From positions 109,398 through 173,397 of the forward strand of contig JAGAVJ010000037.1 of NCBI GenBank assembly GCA_017942005.1: a DNA stretch of 64,000 nt, read 5' to 3'. This stretch comes from Clostridia bacterium (GTDB lineage: Bacteria > Bacillota > Clostridia > Oscillospirales > CAG-272). The notes under the pieces are model-generated. The model was not told where the DNA came from. It saw only the letters and a program-made list of their open reading frames with translations, and searched no databases. The position numbers and the translations under genes are program-made. This document shows, in pieces, positions 17,400-25,727 of the stretch. Every line of letters starts with the position of its first letter. Positions within the stretch are counted from its first letter, which is position 1.

Positions 17400-18794
17400 T
17401 TATCCATCTTCTATGATGAGAATGCCGTAGCCGCTGCCGGTCATGCCGCCGCTCTCTAAAAGATGCTTTTTATAGGAACGCTGCATTCCCGTATGTTCCG
17501 GCAGTGCCAAAAAGTCCGACACATCACATCCAAAACCGTAAATACGCCATAAATCATCGAGCGCCCCGCGTCTTTCTTCAGCGGAAAGCAAAACGAAATC
17601 CTCCATAAACCGCACAATTCGGGAGTTTTCCTGCAAAAACTGCTTGTGTGCAGGATAGAGGAGCCACGAATGGCAGACAAATACGTGCGACCCGAAAAAC
17701 TGCTCCGCGCGGCGGTAGGAATCCATTCGGATATCGTCTGTGAGCGGTTCTCCTTCCGGAATGTGAATGGTGATCACGGGGTCTCCGCGGTGAATGTGAT
17801 ATGCTCCGCACTGATAATCGTCGTATTCAAACACCGTCGGCTCATACTGAAAACGACCAAGGCGGTACAGCTTTTCCTTCAGTGTATTTTCAAGCCATCC
17901 GGTCTGCAATAGTCCCGGCGCGCCTGTTTTGCGTACACATGCAAGGTTCCAGACGGTAAAATCCGTCATGGAAGCAAGATAAATATCACGACCGATTCCC
18001 TTTTTCCGATAATTTTCATAGGTTTGTTTTGCGAAAATCAGATACATGACCAAACTGCACAAGGGTACTGTGATATCAAGCGCAGCCGCCAATGCTTTTA
18101 TCTTCTCGTGAATGTCTTCATCCCGGAAAAAAGCAGCAGTCACAGCGTCTGCCGTTTCCGATGGAATGCGCTCTGCCGCCGCAATGACTGCATTCGATGC
18201 ATCCGGCGGAAGTGCGATTGCTTCACAAAGGTCTTTGACATGTGCGATATGGGCATATTCCGGAACCGGAATTTTAAAGACAAGCTTCCGCACGGAGTCG
18301 GCGGCATGCATGCGTTCCCTCTCCCGTTCACACGAATCCTTCAGCACAGATGTGTGTATGATGCCCGGCATACATATGCCAGGCATACATATGCCGGGCA
18401 TATGTACATCCTGCGGATAAAACAGCGCAAAGTCTCCCGCATGAAACGGCAGCTGTACCGCCGTGCCTTCTTTGGCACCTACAAAAAACTGAACGTCCTT
18501 TTCTTCCTGATACATACCGTCCTGTGCATCCGCAATTGCACAATCAAGCGGCACGCAGTACATATCCTCTTCTCCGCTCACAACATACTGCAAATCCATA
18601 AAGCGGCGGTGCGCTTCGTAGCGTCCCGTATCTTTTGGCGTATATAAATTGACATTGACATAAATCCCGCAGCCAAGCGGAATTTTTCCGGCAGGCAGGG
18701 ACAGCAGATCATGGTTTTCTATAAAATCTTTTACAATCGCAATTCCGGGTAATTTTTGATATGCCGAAAGATTCTTGATCCTATCATAAATCAT
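17400..18794 (-). CDS. YhcH/YjgK/YiaL domain fused to an acyltransferase (NAT_N/GNAT_C)
   Basis: Two-part protein of 464 residues. Residues 1-170 match YhcH/YjgK/YiaL (DUF386, a cupin-like fold linked to sialic acid and sugar metabolism): YVNVNLYTPKDTGRYEAHRR, MDLQYVVSGEEDM, FALFYPQDVHMPG. Residues 175-464 match the NAT_N and GNAT_C acyltransferase domains: VITIHIPEGEPLTDD, SYRRAEQFFG, FVCHSWLLYP. I know these as separate families; the fusion is unusual. A 15-base tandem repeat (18361-18405) adds MPGIC units right after the conserved His-Met-Pro-Gly of the cupin. It is translated just before cca. Function unknown. Confidence 0.75.
   Translation of the reverse strand: MIYDRIKNLSAYQKLPGIAIVKDFIENHDLLSLPAGKIPLGCGIYVNVNLYTPKDTGRYEAHRRFMDLQYVVSGEEDMYCVPLDCAIADAQDGMYQEEKDVQFFVGAKEGTAVQLPFHAGDFALFYPQDVHMPGICMPGICMPGIIHTSVLKDSCERERERMHAADSVRKLVFKIPVPEYAHIAHVKDLCEAIALPPDASNAVIAAAERIPSETADAVTAAFFRDEDIHEKIKALAAALDITVPLCSLVMYLIFAKQTYENYRKKGIGRDIYLASMTDFTVWNLACVRKTGAPGLLQTGWLENTLKEKLYRLGRFQYEPTVFEYDDYQCGAYHIHRGDPVITIHIPEGEPLTDDIRMDSYRRAEQFFGSHVFVCHSWLLYPAHKQFLQENSRIVRFMEDFVLLSAEERRGALDDLWRIYGFGCDVSDFLALPEHTGMQRSYKKHLLESGGMTGSGYGILIIEDG
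18361..18405. repeat. Three tandem 15-base palindromic units inside the YhcH fusion gene
   Basis: Units ATGCCCGGCATACAT, ATGCCAGGCATACAT and ATGCCGGGCATATGT lie head to tail. Each contains the palindrome ATGCCnGGCAT. On the coding strand they give in-frame MPGIC repeats and so keep the frame open. Confidence 0.9.
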
Positions 18795-18885
18795 ATAAAG
18801 TGCTCCTTTTTCCGGTCGTTTTTCCTTTGGATTTGATTATATCATGAAACAGACATTTTGTCAATGATTTTAATCAAGGGGAATG

Positions 18886-18950
18886 CGATTGAGGAGGCGC
18901 TTTTTGAAAAAAGCACCTCCTCAAACTCCACCGCAAAAACTTCTTTTATT
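18886..18950 (-). repeat. Terminator-like dispersed palindromic repeat after the histidine kinase
   Basis: Inverted copy of the GAGGAGGTGC repeat at 2675 and 37070. On the minus strand it reads AAGTTTTTGCGG, GGAGTTT, then GAGGAGGTGC/GCGCCTCCTC around TTTTTTCAAAAA. The stem differs by one base pair from the other copies (a wobble). It starts directly at the histidine kinase stop and probably ends that transcript. Confidence 0.8.
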
Positions 18951-20687
18951 TTAAACGCTGTCCGATATATCCGGTTCTTTTGCAATGTTCATTTCAAACC
19001 AGAAGGTAGAACCGTGATTCACCGCATCCTCAGATGTTTCCACACCAAACTGTGCATGATGCATCTGCAAAACACCTTTGACAATGGAAAGACCCAAACC
19101 TGTGCCAACCACCGCGCGTTTATGTGTTTTGTTCTCTTTAAAATACCGATCCCAGATATATTCCAGGTTTTCTTTCGATATCCCCATACCAGTATCGTGA
19201 ACAGAAATGCGGACACATTGATTTTGATCGGAGGCGTCTGCACCTGCACCACAGACAGGCTTTAAGGTTTGTGTGATGATGACCTTTTTATCCTCGCCGG
19301 TATAGGAAATGGCATTGTTGACAAGGTTGTATATCACCTGACCGAGCTTGGAATAATCACCTTCCACATAAACATCGCTTTCATACTGAAAGGAGATGTC
19401 GTAGCCATCGCTTTCTGTCAGCTTCTGATATCGCTTGATAATCGACTTGACACAGTCTGTCAGCGAAAATACGGTTTTCTCCAATACGGCTGCACCGGAT
19501 TGCAGCTTAGACAAATCAAGCAAATCGTTGACCAGCGTCGTCAGCCGACTGCCCTCGTCAATGATCACCTGCACGTTTTCCGGCGTGTTTTCGCCAGGCA
19601 GGTCACGCATGACCTCTGCATACCCGGTGATCATCGTCAGCGGAGTACGCAGATCATGGGAAACGTTGGCAATCAGCTCCCGCCGGAAGCCTTCTATTTT
19701 GGAGAGTTCTCTTGCCGCATAGTTCAGATTGTCCCGCAGCTCTGCAATTTCTTCATAGCCATCGCCTTCAAACACTGTCTGATAATCTCCTTTGGCAAGC
19801 TGCTTTGCAGAGGAATTGATTTTGATGATCGGTGAGGAGATATTGCGGGACAACACCACTCCCATAATCACAGCGGCAATAATAAACAGCATACTGATGA
19901 TAATCAGCTCATGCTGCAGGGTACTGACCGTCGCACTGACCGGCGTTACCTTGGAATTTAAAATCAAATAAAAACCGGTCTCCCCCGCTTCAAAATATTC
20001 CACATACAGCATCGCGGTTTCTCTGTCCGCAGATGCCGTCGTTCCTTTTTGTGTTGGACCGAAGATACTGTCGCTGCTCTGTACGGGGGCTGCAGCACCC
20101 GGCGACATATCGCGAAAATAAATTTCACCCGACTGACGTACCGCTGTCAGAAACCGCATTAACAGCAGTTCTGATGCAAACTGCAATGAGCCTGTAGGAT
20201 GTACGAAGCAGCTGCTTGCCGCTCCCACGGAATAACAGGTGTTTACAGAACCGTTTGATACCGACCGCAGCGAAGAATCCAGCACTAAGATGCAGATCTG
20301 ATTGCTTGCAGACAGCTTGTCTGTCAACGCGCCAAGTCCCGTAGTGCGTCCGCCGGTTCCCTGTACCTGCCGTTTGATGGTCTCTGCCGTTGTGTAAATT
20401 TCATTTACCTTGATATTGCGGTAGACGTCTCCTAAAAAAACGATTTGAAACAGCCACAGGACAATCAGCAGCACCGATACAAACACGGCAAGATAACACA
20501 CCAGCTTCCATCGGATGCTCATGCGTTTGCGTTTCCGTTTGCCGTCCTTGATTTCCTTTTCGCTGTTCTCCTCTGTAGAAATCCCCGTCCCAACTGGATG
20601 CGCAGCTCCAACCGGATGCGCTTGTCCCGGAATATGCGGTTCTTGTTCTGTGCTTTTTGTATTATGCTTCAAAACGATATCCGACAC
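18951..20687 (-). CDS. Two-component sensor histidine kinase
   Basis: Membrane sensor kinase of 578 residues, partner of the regulator at 20662. Membrane segments lie at about 60-85 and 305-325, flanking an extracellular sensor region of about 220 residues. A HAMP domain follows (NISSPIIKINSSAKQLAKGD). HisKA has the phosphorylated His in ANVSHDLRTPLTMITGY. The ATPase domain shows NLVNNAISYT, VHDTGMGI and GTGLGLSIVKGV. The start is GTG, overlapping the regulator gene by 26 bases. An ATG at codon 56 is an alternative. The cytosolic N-terminus carries an AHPVG tandem repeat. The stimulus is unknown. Confidence 0.92.
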   Translation of the reverse strand: MSDIVLKHNTKSTEQEPHIPGQAHPVGAAHPVGTGISTEENSEKEIKDGKRKRKRMSIRWKLVCYLAVFVSVLLIVLWLFQIVFLGDVYRNIKVNEIYTTAETIKRQVQGTGGRTTGLGALTDKLSASNQICILVLDSSLRSVSNGSVNTCYSVGAASSCFVHPTGSLQFASELLLMRFLTAVRQSGEIYFRDMSPGAAAPVQSSDSIFGPTQKGTTASADRETAMLYVEYFEAGETGFYLILNSKVTPVSATVSTLQHELIIISMLFIIAAVIMGVVLSRNISSPIIKINSSAKQLAKGDYQTVFEGDGYEEIAELRDNLNYAARELSKIEGFRRELIANVSHDLRTPLTMITGYAEVMRDLPGENTPENVQVIIDEGSRLTTLVNDLLDLSKLQSGAAVLEKTVFSLTDCVKSIIKRYQKLTESDGYDISFQYESDVYVEGDYSKLGQVIYNLVNNAISYTGEDKKVIITQTLKPVCGAGADASDQNQCVRISVHDTGMGISKENLEYIWDRYFKENKTHKRAVVGTGLGLSIVKGVLQMHHAQFGVETSEDAVNHGSTFWFEMNIAKEPDISDSV

Positions 20688-21345
20688 CCCGCAGTGTTAC
20701 AATAAACTTTGCATACGCGCCAAGGCTTTTGCGCAATAGCTTGATATGAGTATCCAATGTACGGTCATCACCGTAGAAATCGTATCCCCAGACATCGCAG
20801 ATCAGCTTTTCGCGCGTCAGTGCGATACCGCGATTTTTCACCAGATAGAAAAACAGTTCATACTCTTTCGGCGTCATATCCACCTTTTGACCGTCGATAT
20901 AGACAAGACGTGCGGTAAAGTCGACCGTCAGTCCTTCAAAGGTTAAAACATCGCGTTCCGCCTTCTGCTCCCGGTGCGCAGTCCGTTTGACGACTGCGGA
21001 AACACGCATCATCAGCTCCTTTGCAGAAAACGGTTTGTCCACATAGTCGTCTGCTCCGACTTCAAAGCCGTGAATGTGGTCATATTCCTCCCCACGAGCG
21101 GAAAGCATAATGACAGGAATATTTTTTGTTTTCCGAATTTCCTTGCATGCGGAAAAACCGTCAAGAAACGGCATCATGATATCCATGATGATGATATCAT
21201 AGTCATTTTTGCGGCATTTCTCCACGGCGTCCATGCCGTCACCGGATTCTTCCACCTCATATCCTTCAAATATTGCGTATTTTTTGATCAGTTCCCGAAT
21301 TTTTTCTTCATCATCTACGATGAGCATACGATACGGTTTTTCCAT
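20662..21345 (-). CDS. OmpR/PhoB-family response regulator
   Basis: DNA-binding response regulator, first gene of the two-component pair. The receiver domain holds MLIVDDEEKIREL, phospho-acceptor Asp in IIIMDIMMPFLDG, and VDKPFSAKEL. The winged helix shows VDMTPKEYELFFYLVKN, VWGYDFYGDDRTLDTHIKLL and TLRGVGYRFEA. Two in-frame ATGs, 21357 and 21345, are separated by VII; the second fits the family N-terminus. A hairpin sits between the Shine-Dalgarno and these starts (21360-21395). Confidence 0.95.
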   Translation of the reverse strand: MEKPYRMLIVDDEEKIRELIKKYAIFEGYEVEESGDGMDAVEKCRKNDYDIIIMDIMMPFLDGFSACKEIRKTKNIPVIMLSARGEEYDHIHGFEVGADDYVDKPFSAKELMMRVSAVVKRTAHREQKAERDVLTFEGLTVDFTARLVYIDGQKVDMTPKEYELFFYLVKNRGIALTREKLICDVWGYDFYGDDRTLDTHIKLLRKSLGAYAKFIVTLRGVGYRFEA

Positions 21346-21410
21346 AATTATAACCATGACATTCGCATGTTCAGCTATGCTGAACGGTGCGAACGTTTTC
21401 CTTTCCTTTG
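21345..21410 (-). promoter_or_regulatory. SD-hairpin-AUG leader of the response regulator
   Basis: On the minus strand GGAAAGGAAAA precedes a two-step hairpin: outer CGTTCGCA/TGCGAATG, inner GTTCAG/CTGAAC (21360-21395). Then follows ATGGTTATAATTATG with two in-frame starts. The spacer is nearly identical to that of the cysteine desulfurase gene. The rest of the 230-base gap to the recombinase gene holds only a possible TATAAT at 21482 on the minus strand, without a good -35. Confidence 0.65.
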
Positions 21411-21574
21411 AGAGTTGGGACTGGTTTGCAAAAGCAGCAAAAGCACAGTATAAAAATTTTTTACAGAATCTTCCTTATGTAATTATAGTAACAGATGTAT
21501 GTGACCGTTATTTGACCGTAAATTTTAAGATAGATGATCATAAAATGATCATCTCTTCTTTGATCAAACCTGCA

Positions 21575-22594
21575 TCATTTCTTTTCCTTTTCCCGTGTGA
21601 CACGGGACAGCGGATTATGGTCAACCGCCGCTTTCATCGATGCATCGGAGACATGGGTATAAATTTGTGTGGTATTCAACTGTTCATGCCCTAAAATATC
21701 CTTTAGAACACGCACATCCACACCGCCGTTCTGATACATTAAGGTTGCGGCCGTATGACGCAGCTTGTGGGTCGACAGCCGCCGGTTTCCAAGACCCGCC
21801 GCATCCAGATATTTTTTCACCACAAACTGCACCGTTTTTTGACTGATGCGCTGATTGCGTCTGGTACTTAAAAATAATGCGTTTTTATGTTCTCCTGCAA
21901 TGTGTTCTGCCATTGCCGCGCGGACAGGAAGGTATGCATGCAGTGCGTCCCGGCAGGCGTCGTTTAAATAAATGATCCGCTCCTTGTTCCCCTTGCCGAT
22001 GACGCGAACCGTTTCCATGTTCCGATCAATATCCAGCAAGTTGATGCCGACAAGTTCTGATAGACGCATGCCGCAGTTCAAGAACAATGTCACCATTGCA
22101 TAGTCGCGTTCCCGCGTGGTACTTTCGGTATCCCCGGCAATGGCATCAAGCAGTGCAATGCTTTCCTCCAGCGTCAGATACTTCGGCAGACGCTGGGCCT
22201 GTCTGGGCGATTCGATATCACGGACGGGATTGTTTTTTAAAATATTTTCCGTCACGGTCAGATATTTGTAAAACGACTTGAGCGCCGACAGCTTTCTGGC
22301 GCGTGCACAAATTTTATTGCCGCGTTCGTTCACAAACCAGTTGAACACCGCATAGACATCTGCCTTTGTGACATTTGCAAGAAACGCTTCGTCGACATCG
22401 TCGATGGGAATATCCTCAAGCGGCATATCCAATTGAAATTTCAACTTTTTATATACGCGGAAAAAAAGCTTCAAATCAGACAAATAATCCTCCACCGTGG
22501 ATGCTGAGCGTCCCTGAATCACCGTTTTATACGCCGCAAACTGCTGAAACAGCGGCGGATAAACGGTAAGATCAATCGGTCGGTAATCTGCCAT
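21575..22594 (-). CDS. Tyrosine recombinase, XerC/XerD type
   Basis: Site-specific recombinase of 339 residues. The N-terminal SAM-like core-binding domain lies at 15-125, the catalytic domain at 135-335. Catalytic residues are visible: Arg in LNCGMRLSELVGIN, Lys in VIGKGNKERIIYL, His-x-x-Arg in STHKLRHTAATLM, His in LGHEQLNTTQIYTHV, and the nucleophile Tyr in the same segment. Length and sequence fit chromosomal XerC/XerD-type resolvases of Firmicutes; no flanking mobile element is seen. Which of the two it is cannot be told here. Confidence 0.92.
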   Translation of the reverse strand: MADYRPIDLTVYPPLFQQFAAYKTVIQGRSASTVEDYLSDLKLFFRVYKKLKFQLDMPLEDIPIDDVDEAFLANVTKADVYAVFNWFVNERGNKICARARKLSALKSFYKYLTVTENILKNNPVRDIESPRQAQRLPKYLTLEESIALLDAIAGDTESTTRERDYAMVTLFLNCGMRLSELVGINLLDIDRNMETVRVIGKGNKERIIYLNDACRDALHAYLPVRAAMAEHIAGEHKNALFLSTRRNQRISQKTVQFVVKKYLDAAGLGNRRLSTHKLRHTAATLMYQNGGVDVRVLKDILGHEQLNTTQIYTHVSDASMKAAVDHNPLSRVTREKEKK

Positions 22595-22721
22595 TTTGTC
22601 ACCTCCGACTTGTGTTTTTTCACATTGAAATTATTATATCAATTTATTATATAAAACTATCTGTTTTTTCATGGCTAAAATGTAAATTTTTATAAAAGTA
22701 TCTTTCGTCTTCTGAAAACGC

Positions 22722-22750
22722 TTGACTTGTTCATGATAAATGTGTAAAAT
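22722..22750 (+). promoter_or_regulatory. Sigma-A promoter of the membrane protein gene
   Basis: TTGACT (22722-22727), a 17-base spacer and TAAAAT (22745-22750). Transcription would start near 22757, giving a leader of about 190 bases that contains the long hairpin at 22811-22874. Confidence 0.7.
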
Positions 22751-22810
22751 GAAAAATAGATAATTGACTGCATACGGTATGCGATATGTTTTTTTACCCG
22801 TTTTATTTTC

Positions 22811-22874
22811 ATGTATATTGTGCGCTGAGATATCAGCGGCTGATCCATCAGCGTGACGATATCTCAATATACAT
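22811..22874 (+). promoter_or_regulatory. Long three-segment hairpin in a 5' leader
   Basis: Nested perfect arms: ATGTATATT/AATATACAT outside, GAGATATC/GATATCTC in the middle, GCTGAT/ATCAGC inside, separated by small internal loops. There is no T-run after it, so it is not a plain terminator. It lies in the leader of the membrane protein gene at 22950. Confidence 0.6.
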
Positions 22875-22949
22875 ACCAATCATATGTATCTGTAATGTCT
22901 GTACAAGATGTACGGCAGGAAACAAAAGAAAGGATTTCTGATATCTTTT

Positions 22950-23507
22950 ATGAAACAGTTTTTTAGGGAAAATTCGTATAATTTCGTCAAATGCATCTTG
23001 AATCAGGTCGCCATTACCATGTTTGGCTTGATGCTGGCATTTGCCACCATCCAGAAGGAGACCTATCTTTTATTAAGTTCTCTGTTTTCCATTGCGTTTT
23101 ATCTGTTCCTTACGTATTATATGTTCTGGGAAATCGGCGGCAAGGATCGCATTGCAGAAGACTCCGGCAGAAAGAAAAAGACCCCATGGAAGGGGTTTCT
23201 CATTTGTCTTGTTGCAAACATCCCGAATATCTTAATGGGTCTGATTATCTGCTTTACAAAAACAGCCGGTATGACATACAAATTTGCCGGAAACATCTAT
23301 GTGGTAGTCAACATGCTTGCGCGTGCATTTGAAGCAATGTATCTGGGACTGATCCAATTATACAGTCCAAACAATCCCATTGCATTTCTGCTCATCTGTC
23401 TGCCGGCGCCGATCATGGCAGAATTTGCATATATCTTAGGAAATCACAACTTCCGGATTTCCGGTTTGTTCGGCATCAAACCGAATACCAAAAACCAAAC
23501 GAAATAA
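22950..23507 (+). CDS. Multi-pass membrane protein of unknown function
   Basis: I recognise no family. The 185 residues contain four or five hydrophobic segments (about 15-32, 37-55, 75-98, 110-130, 140-160) separated by short basic loops such as GRKKKTPWKG. The C-terminus ends soluble and basic. The ATG at 22950 has AAGAAAGGA upstream at long spacing, as is common in this window; an ATG at 22908 in the same frame lacks a ribosome site. It has its own promoter, a structured leader and a shared terminator, so it is a single-gene unit. Confidence 0.7.
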   Translation: MKQFFRENSYNFVKCILNQVAITMFGLMLAFATIQKETYLLLSSLFSIAFYLFLTYYMFWEIGGKDRIAEDSGRKKKTPWKGFLICLVANIPNILMGLIICFTKTAGMTYKFAGNIYVVVNMLARAFEAMYLGLIQLYSPNNPIAFLLICLPAPIMAEFAYILGNHNFRISGLFGIKPNTKNQTK

Positions 23508-23545
23508 CGGTACCTTTCTATCCAACGTTTGAGGTCATTGAAGAT

Positions 23546-23580
23546 AAAAGGAGTGCTTTCAAAGCACTCCTTTTATCTTA
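23546..23580 (+). terminator. Bidirectional terminator
   Basis: AAAAGGAGTGCTTT pairs with AAAGCACTCCTTTT in a perfect stem, with T-rich flanks on both strands. It lies between the convergent membrane protein and S1-domain genes. Confidence 0.9.
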
Positions 23581-23588
23581 CTTTTTTA

Positions 23589-24566
23589 TTAAAAGACAGT
23601 TTCCACCATACGCTCCGCACAGGAGGGAGAATATTGCCATCTGTCCATATGACCGTTCGTGATAAAATACTTGATTCCTCTTGCGCTGCCCTCTCCGCGA
23701 TAGGTGTCGACTAACACCAGCTTCACCTTCATGCGTGCAGCAATCATATTTTTAATGTATACCGCTGCGGACTGCCCGACTGTGATATCCGAACGGTATT
23801 CTGCAAGTCCTGCCAGATTCGGCGTCAGCTCAATAAAAACACCGTATTCCTCAATGGAACGAACAATGCCCGTAACGGTCTGACCGGGGGTAAACAATGC
23901 AGCGTTTTCTTCCCATGTACCAAGCAGTTCCTTATGGGAAACACAAATGCGTCCGCCCGGTTCTATGCTGCGGACAACCACATAGATCGGCATTCCGGCA
24001 TAAAAACGATCGGAAGGATGCGCAATCCGTGATACGGAAATGCAGTCAATGGAAAGCAGGGACACAATGCCGCAGCCAATATCAACAAATGCGCCGAAGT
24101 GTTCAAGATGTGTCACCTTTGCCAAAATCACATCTCCCGGAACCAGATGATTCAGATATTCCTCGCGGCAGCGTCTCTGCGCTTCTCTGCGCGACAGGAT
24201 AGCAACTTCTTCCCCATCCGGCCGGCGTGCAAATCCGGTAATGACAAAACAGATACGTTTTCCGACACGCGTAATCACAGCAATGTCGCGTACCTCTTCC
24301 CCCTCACCGCAGAGCAGTACCTCTTCCCGTTCCATGATACCGCGCATACAGCCCAGATCAACTGTCAGCCGATGCTCTCCATCACATAAAACCGCCGTTC
24401 CCTCCAGAATGGCCCCCGTCTGCATGGCACGTTCCAGTCCCAGCCGGGACAGAGGCGCCTCCCGATTCTCATATGCCGAGCTTCTGGTGCCTTCCGGTGC
24501 AAAGTTTCCGCTGCCGCACAGCACAGGCGGATGCTTTACGTCCTGTGCATTCGTCTTATATTCCAT
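23589..24566 (-). CDS. S1 RNA-binding domain protein
   Basis: RNA-binding protein of 325 residues related to ribosomal protein S1. Two clear S1 domains are seen: PGDVILAKVTHLEHFGAFVD at about 140-210 and PGQTVTGIVRSIEEYGVFIE at about 225-290. A weaker one lies at about 50-110 (GAILEGTAVLCDGEHRLTVD). Such S1 paralogues are common in Clostridia; the target RNA is unknown. The start at 24566 has GGAAAGGA 11 bases ahead; the ATG at 24587 lies before that site. It follows the cyclophilin gene at 24715, with a terminator between. Confidence 0.85.
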   Translation of the reverse strand: MEYKTNAQDVKHPPVLCGSGNFAPEGTRSSAYENREAPLSRLGLERAMQTGAILEGTAVLCDGEHRLTVDLGCMRGIMEREEVLLCGEGEEVRDIAVITRVGKRICFVITGFARRPDGEEVAILSRREAQRRCREEYLNHLVPGDVILAKVTHLEHFGAFVDIGCGIVSLLSIDCISVSRIAHPSDRFYAGMPIYVVVRSIEPGGRICVSHKELLGTWEENAALFTPGQTVTGIVRSIEEYGVFIELTPNLAGLAEYRSDITVGQSAAVYIKNMIAARMKVKLVLVDTYRGEGSARGIKYFITNGHMDRWQYSPSCAERMVETVF

Positions 24567-24651
24567 CGGATTTACCGTCCTTTCCATTTGTCTGTGCTTT
24601 CATTGTATGGGCAGACAGACAAAAATAGAACGGCTGTCGGCATATGCAAAA

Positions 24652-24686
24652 AAAGGGCTGCCGTATGATATCACACGACAGTCCCA
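24652..24686 (-). terminator. Terminator of the cyclophilin gene
   Basis: On the minus strand GGGACTGTCGTGTGA pairs with ATACGGCAGCCC, followed by seven T. It lies 29 bases after the stop of the gene at 24715. Confidence 0.85.
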
Positions 24687-24714
24687 AGGATAGGAAACAG
24701 CACGTTCCCTTTAT

Positions 24715-25356
24715 TTATTTTGCAGCAGTTTCAACCGGAAGCGGCGCAGCCCCCTCCGTTTTCGCTTCTGTTTCTGTAATAACTCGAATGGTGCGGATGG
24801 TCTGGTCGGCAAGCGGCTTGTCGTTGGCATCTGTCGCAACCGACGCAATGTTATCCACCGTCTCCATGCCTTCGATAACACGGCCGAAGGATGCATACTG
24901 ACCGTCCAGGTGCGGGCTTGTCTGGTGTACAATAAAGAACTGAGAAGATGCAGAGTTCGGGTCCTTTGCCCGTGCCATGGAAATCACGCCGCGTTCATGC
25001 GACAGCGAATTCTGCACACCGTTGGACGTAAATTCCCCCTTGATGGTTTCCTCAGCGCCGCCCATGCCGGTACCGGTTGGATCGCCGCCCTGAATCATAA
25101 ACCCGGAAATGACACGATGGAAAATGGTTCCGTCATAAAAGTTTTTGTCACACAGGGAGACAAAATTGGATACGGTAATCGGCGCGATATTGGGATACAG
25201 CTCTAACTTGATGTAACCGCCATCCTCCATGTCGATTTCCACATACACAATGTCGCCAAGGTCTGCGGCGGGAGATTTCCCGCATGCGGATGCAGTGAAC
25301 AGCACCGCTGCCAAACACAGTGTGAACGCAAGAATGCGTATCATCTGATTTTTCAT
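24715..25356 (-). CDS. Cyclophilin-type peptidyl-prolyl isomerase, lipoprotein
   Basis: Extracellular, membrane-anchored cis-trans prolyl isomerase that helps secreted proteins fold. The 213-residue product has a lipoprotein signal with lipobox TASAC (Cys at 24). The cyclophilin domain follows at about 35-200: NFVSLCDKNFYDGTIFHRVI, GFMIQGGDPTGTG, SSQFFIVHQTSPHLDGQYASFGRVIEG. The active-site Arg in FHRVI and the Phe and Gln residues of the fold are kept. GGAGGAAAGGAAG precedes the ATG. A promoter lies at 25462-25490. Confidence 0.93.
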   Translation of the reverse strand: MKNQMIRILAFTLCLAAVLFTASACGKSPAADLGDIVYVEIDMEDGGYIKLELYPNIAPITVSNFVSLCDKNFYDGTIFHRVISGFMIQGGDPTGTGMGGAEETIKGEFTSNGVQNSLSHERGVISMARAKDPNSASSQFFIVHQTSPHLDGQYASFGRVIEGMETVDNIASVATDANDKPLADQTIRTIRVITETEAKTEGAAPLPVETAAK

Positions 25357-25461
25357 AATCGTTTTCTTCCTTTCCTCCGATACGGCTTGGATTTCAGCAG
25401 AGGTCAAGTTTTCTGTGCCATGATTTTCTGCCTGTATCGGTTTGTAAATGGTACTGTTGTT

Positions 25462-25490
25462 ATTGTACCATATTTTATGTCGTTTGTAAA
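25462..25490 (-). promoter_or_regulatory. Sigma-A promoter of the cyclophilin gene
   Basis: On the minus strand TTTACA (25485-25490), a 17-base spacer and TACAAT (25462-25467). Confidence 0.7.
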
Positions 25491-25657
25491 GTCATTTTAT
25501 GTTTTTTCAGGTGTTCTTCACATGGAACATTCCCCGCTCACAAAAAGGTCCTATAGTGGTATATTCACGTTTTTTCGGCGACACATTTCCCAATGCAGGA
25601 AAAGCAGGCTCTGACCGCAGAAAACCCGATAAAAATCAGGAATTCATAAAAAAACTC

Positions 25658-25686
25658 TTGACTTTATCGGCAGAATATGCCATAAT
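25658..25686 (+). promoter_or_regulatory. Sigma-A promoter of the thuA-lacZ locus
   Basis: TTGACT (25658-25663), a 17-base spacer and CATAAT (25681-25686), about 35 bases before the thuA Shine-Dalgarno. Confidence 0.75.
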
Positions 25687-25727
25687 ATATGTAACCATTT
25701 CAATAAAGGAAAGGAATTATAACCATT

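Noticed and set aside
21575..22594. Tyrosine recombinase as the integrase of a mobile island
   Set aside because: Length and sequence fit chromosomal XerC/XerD, and there are no attachment repeats or cargo genes beside it.
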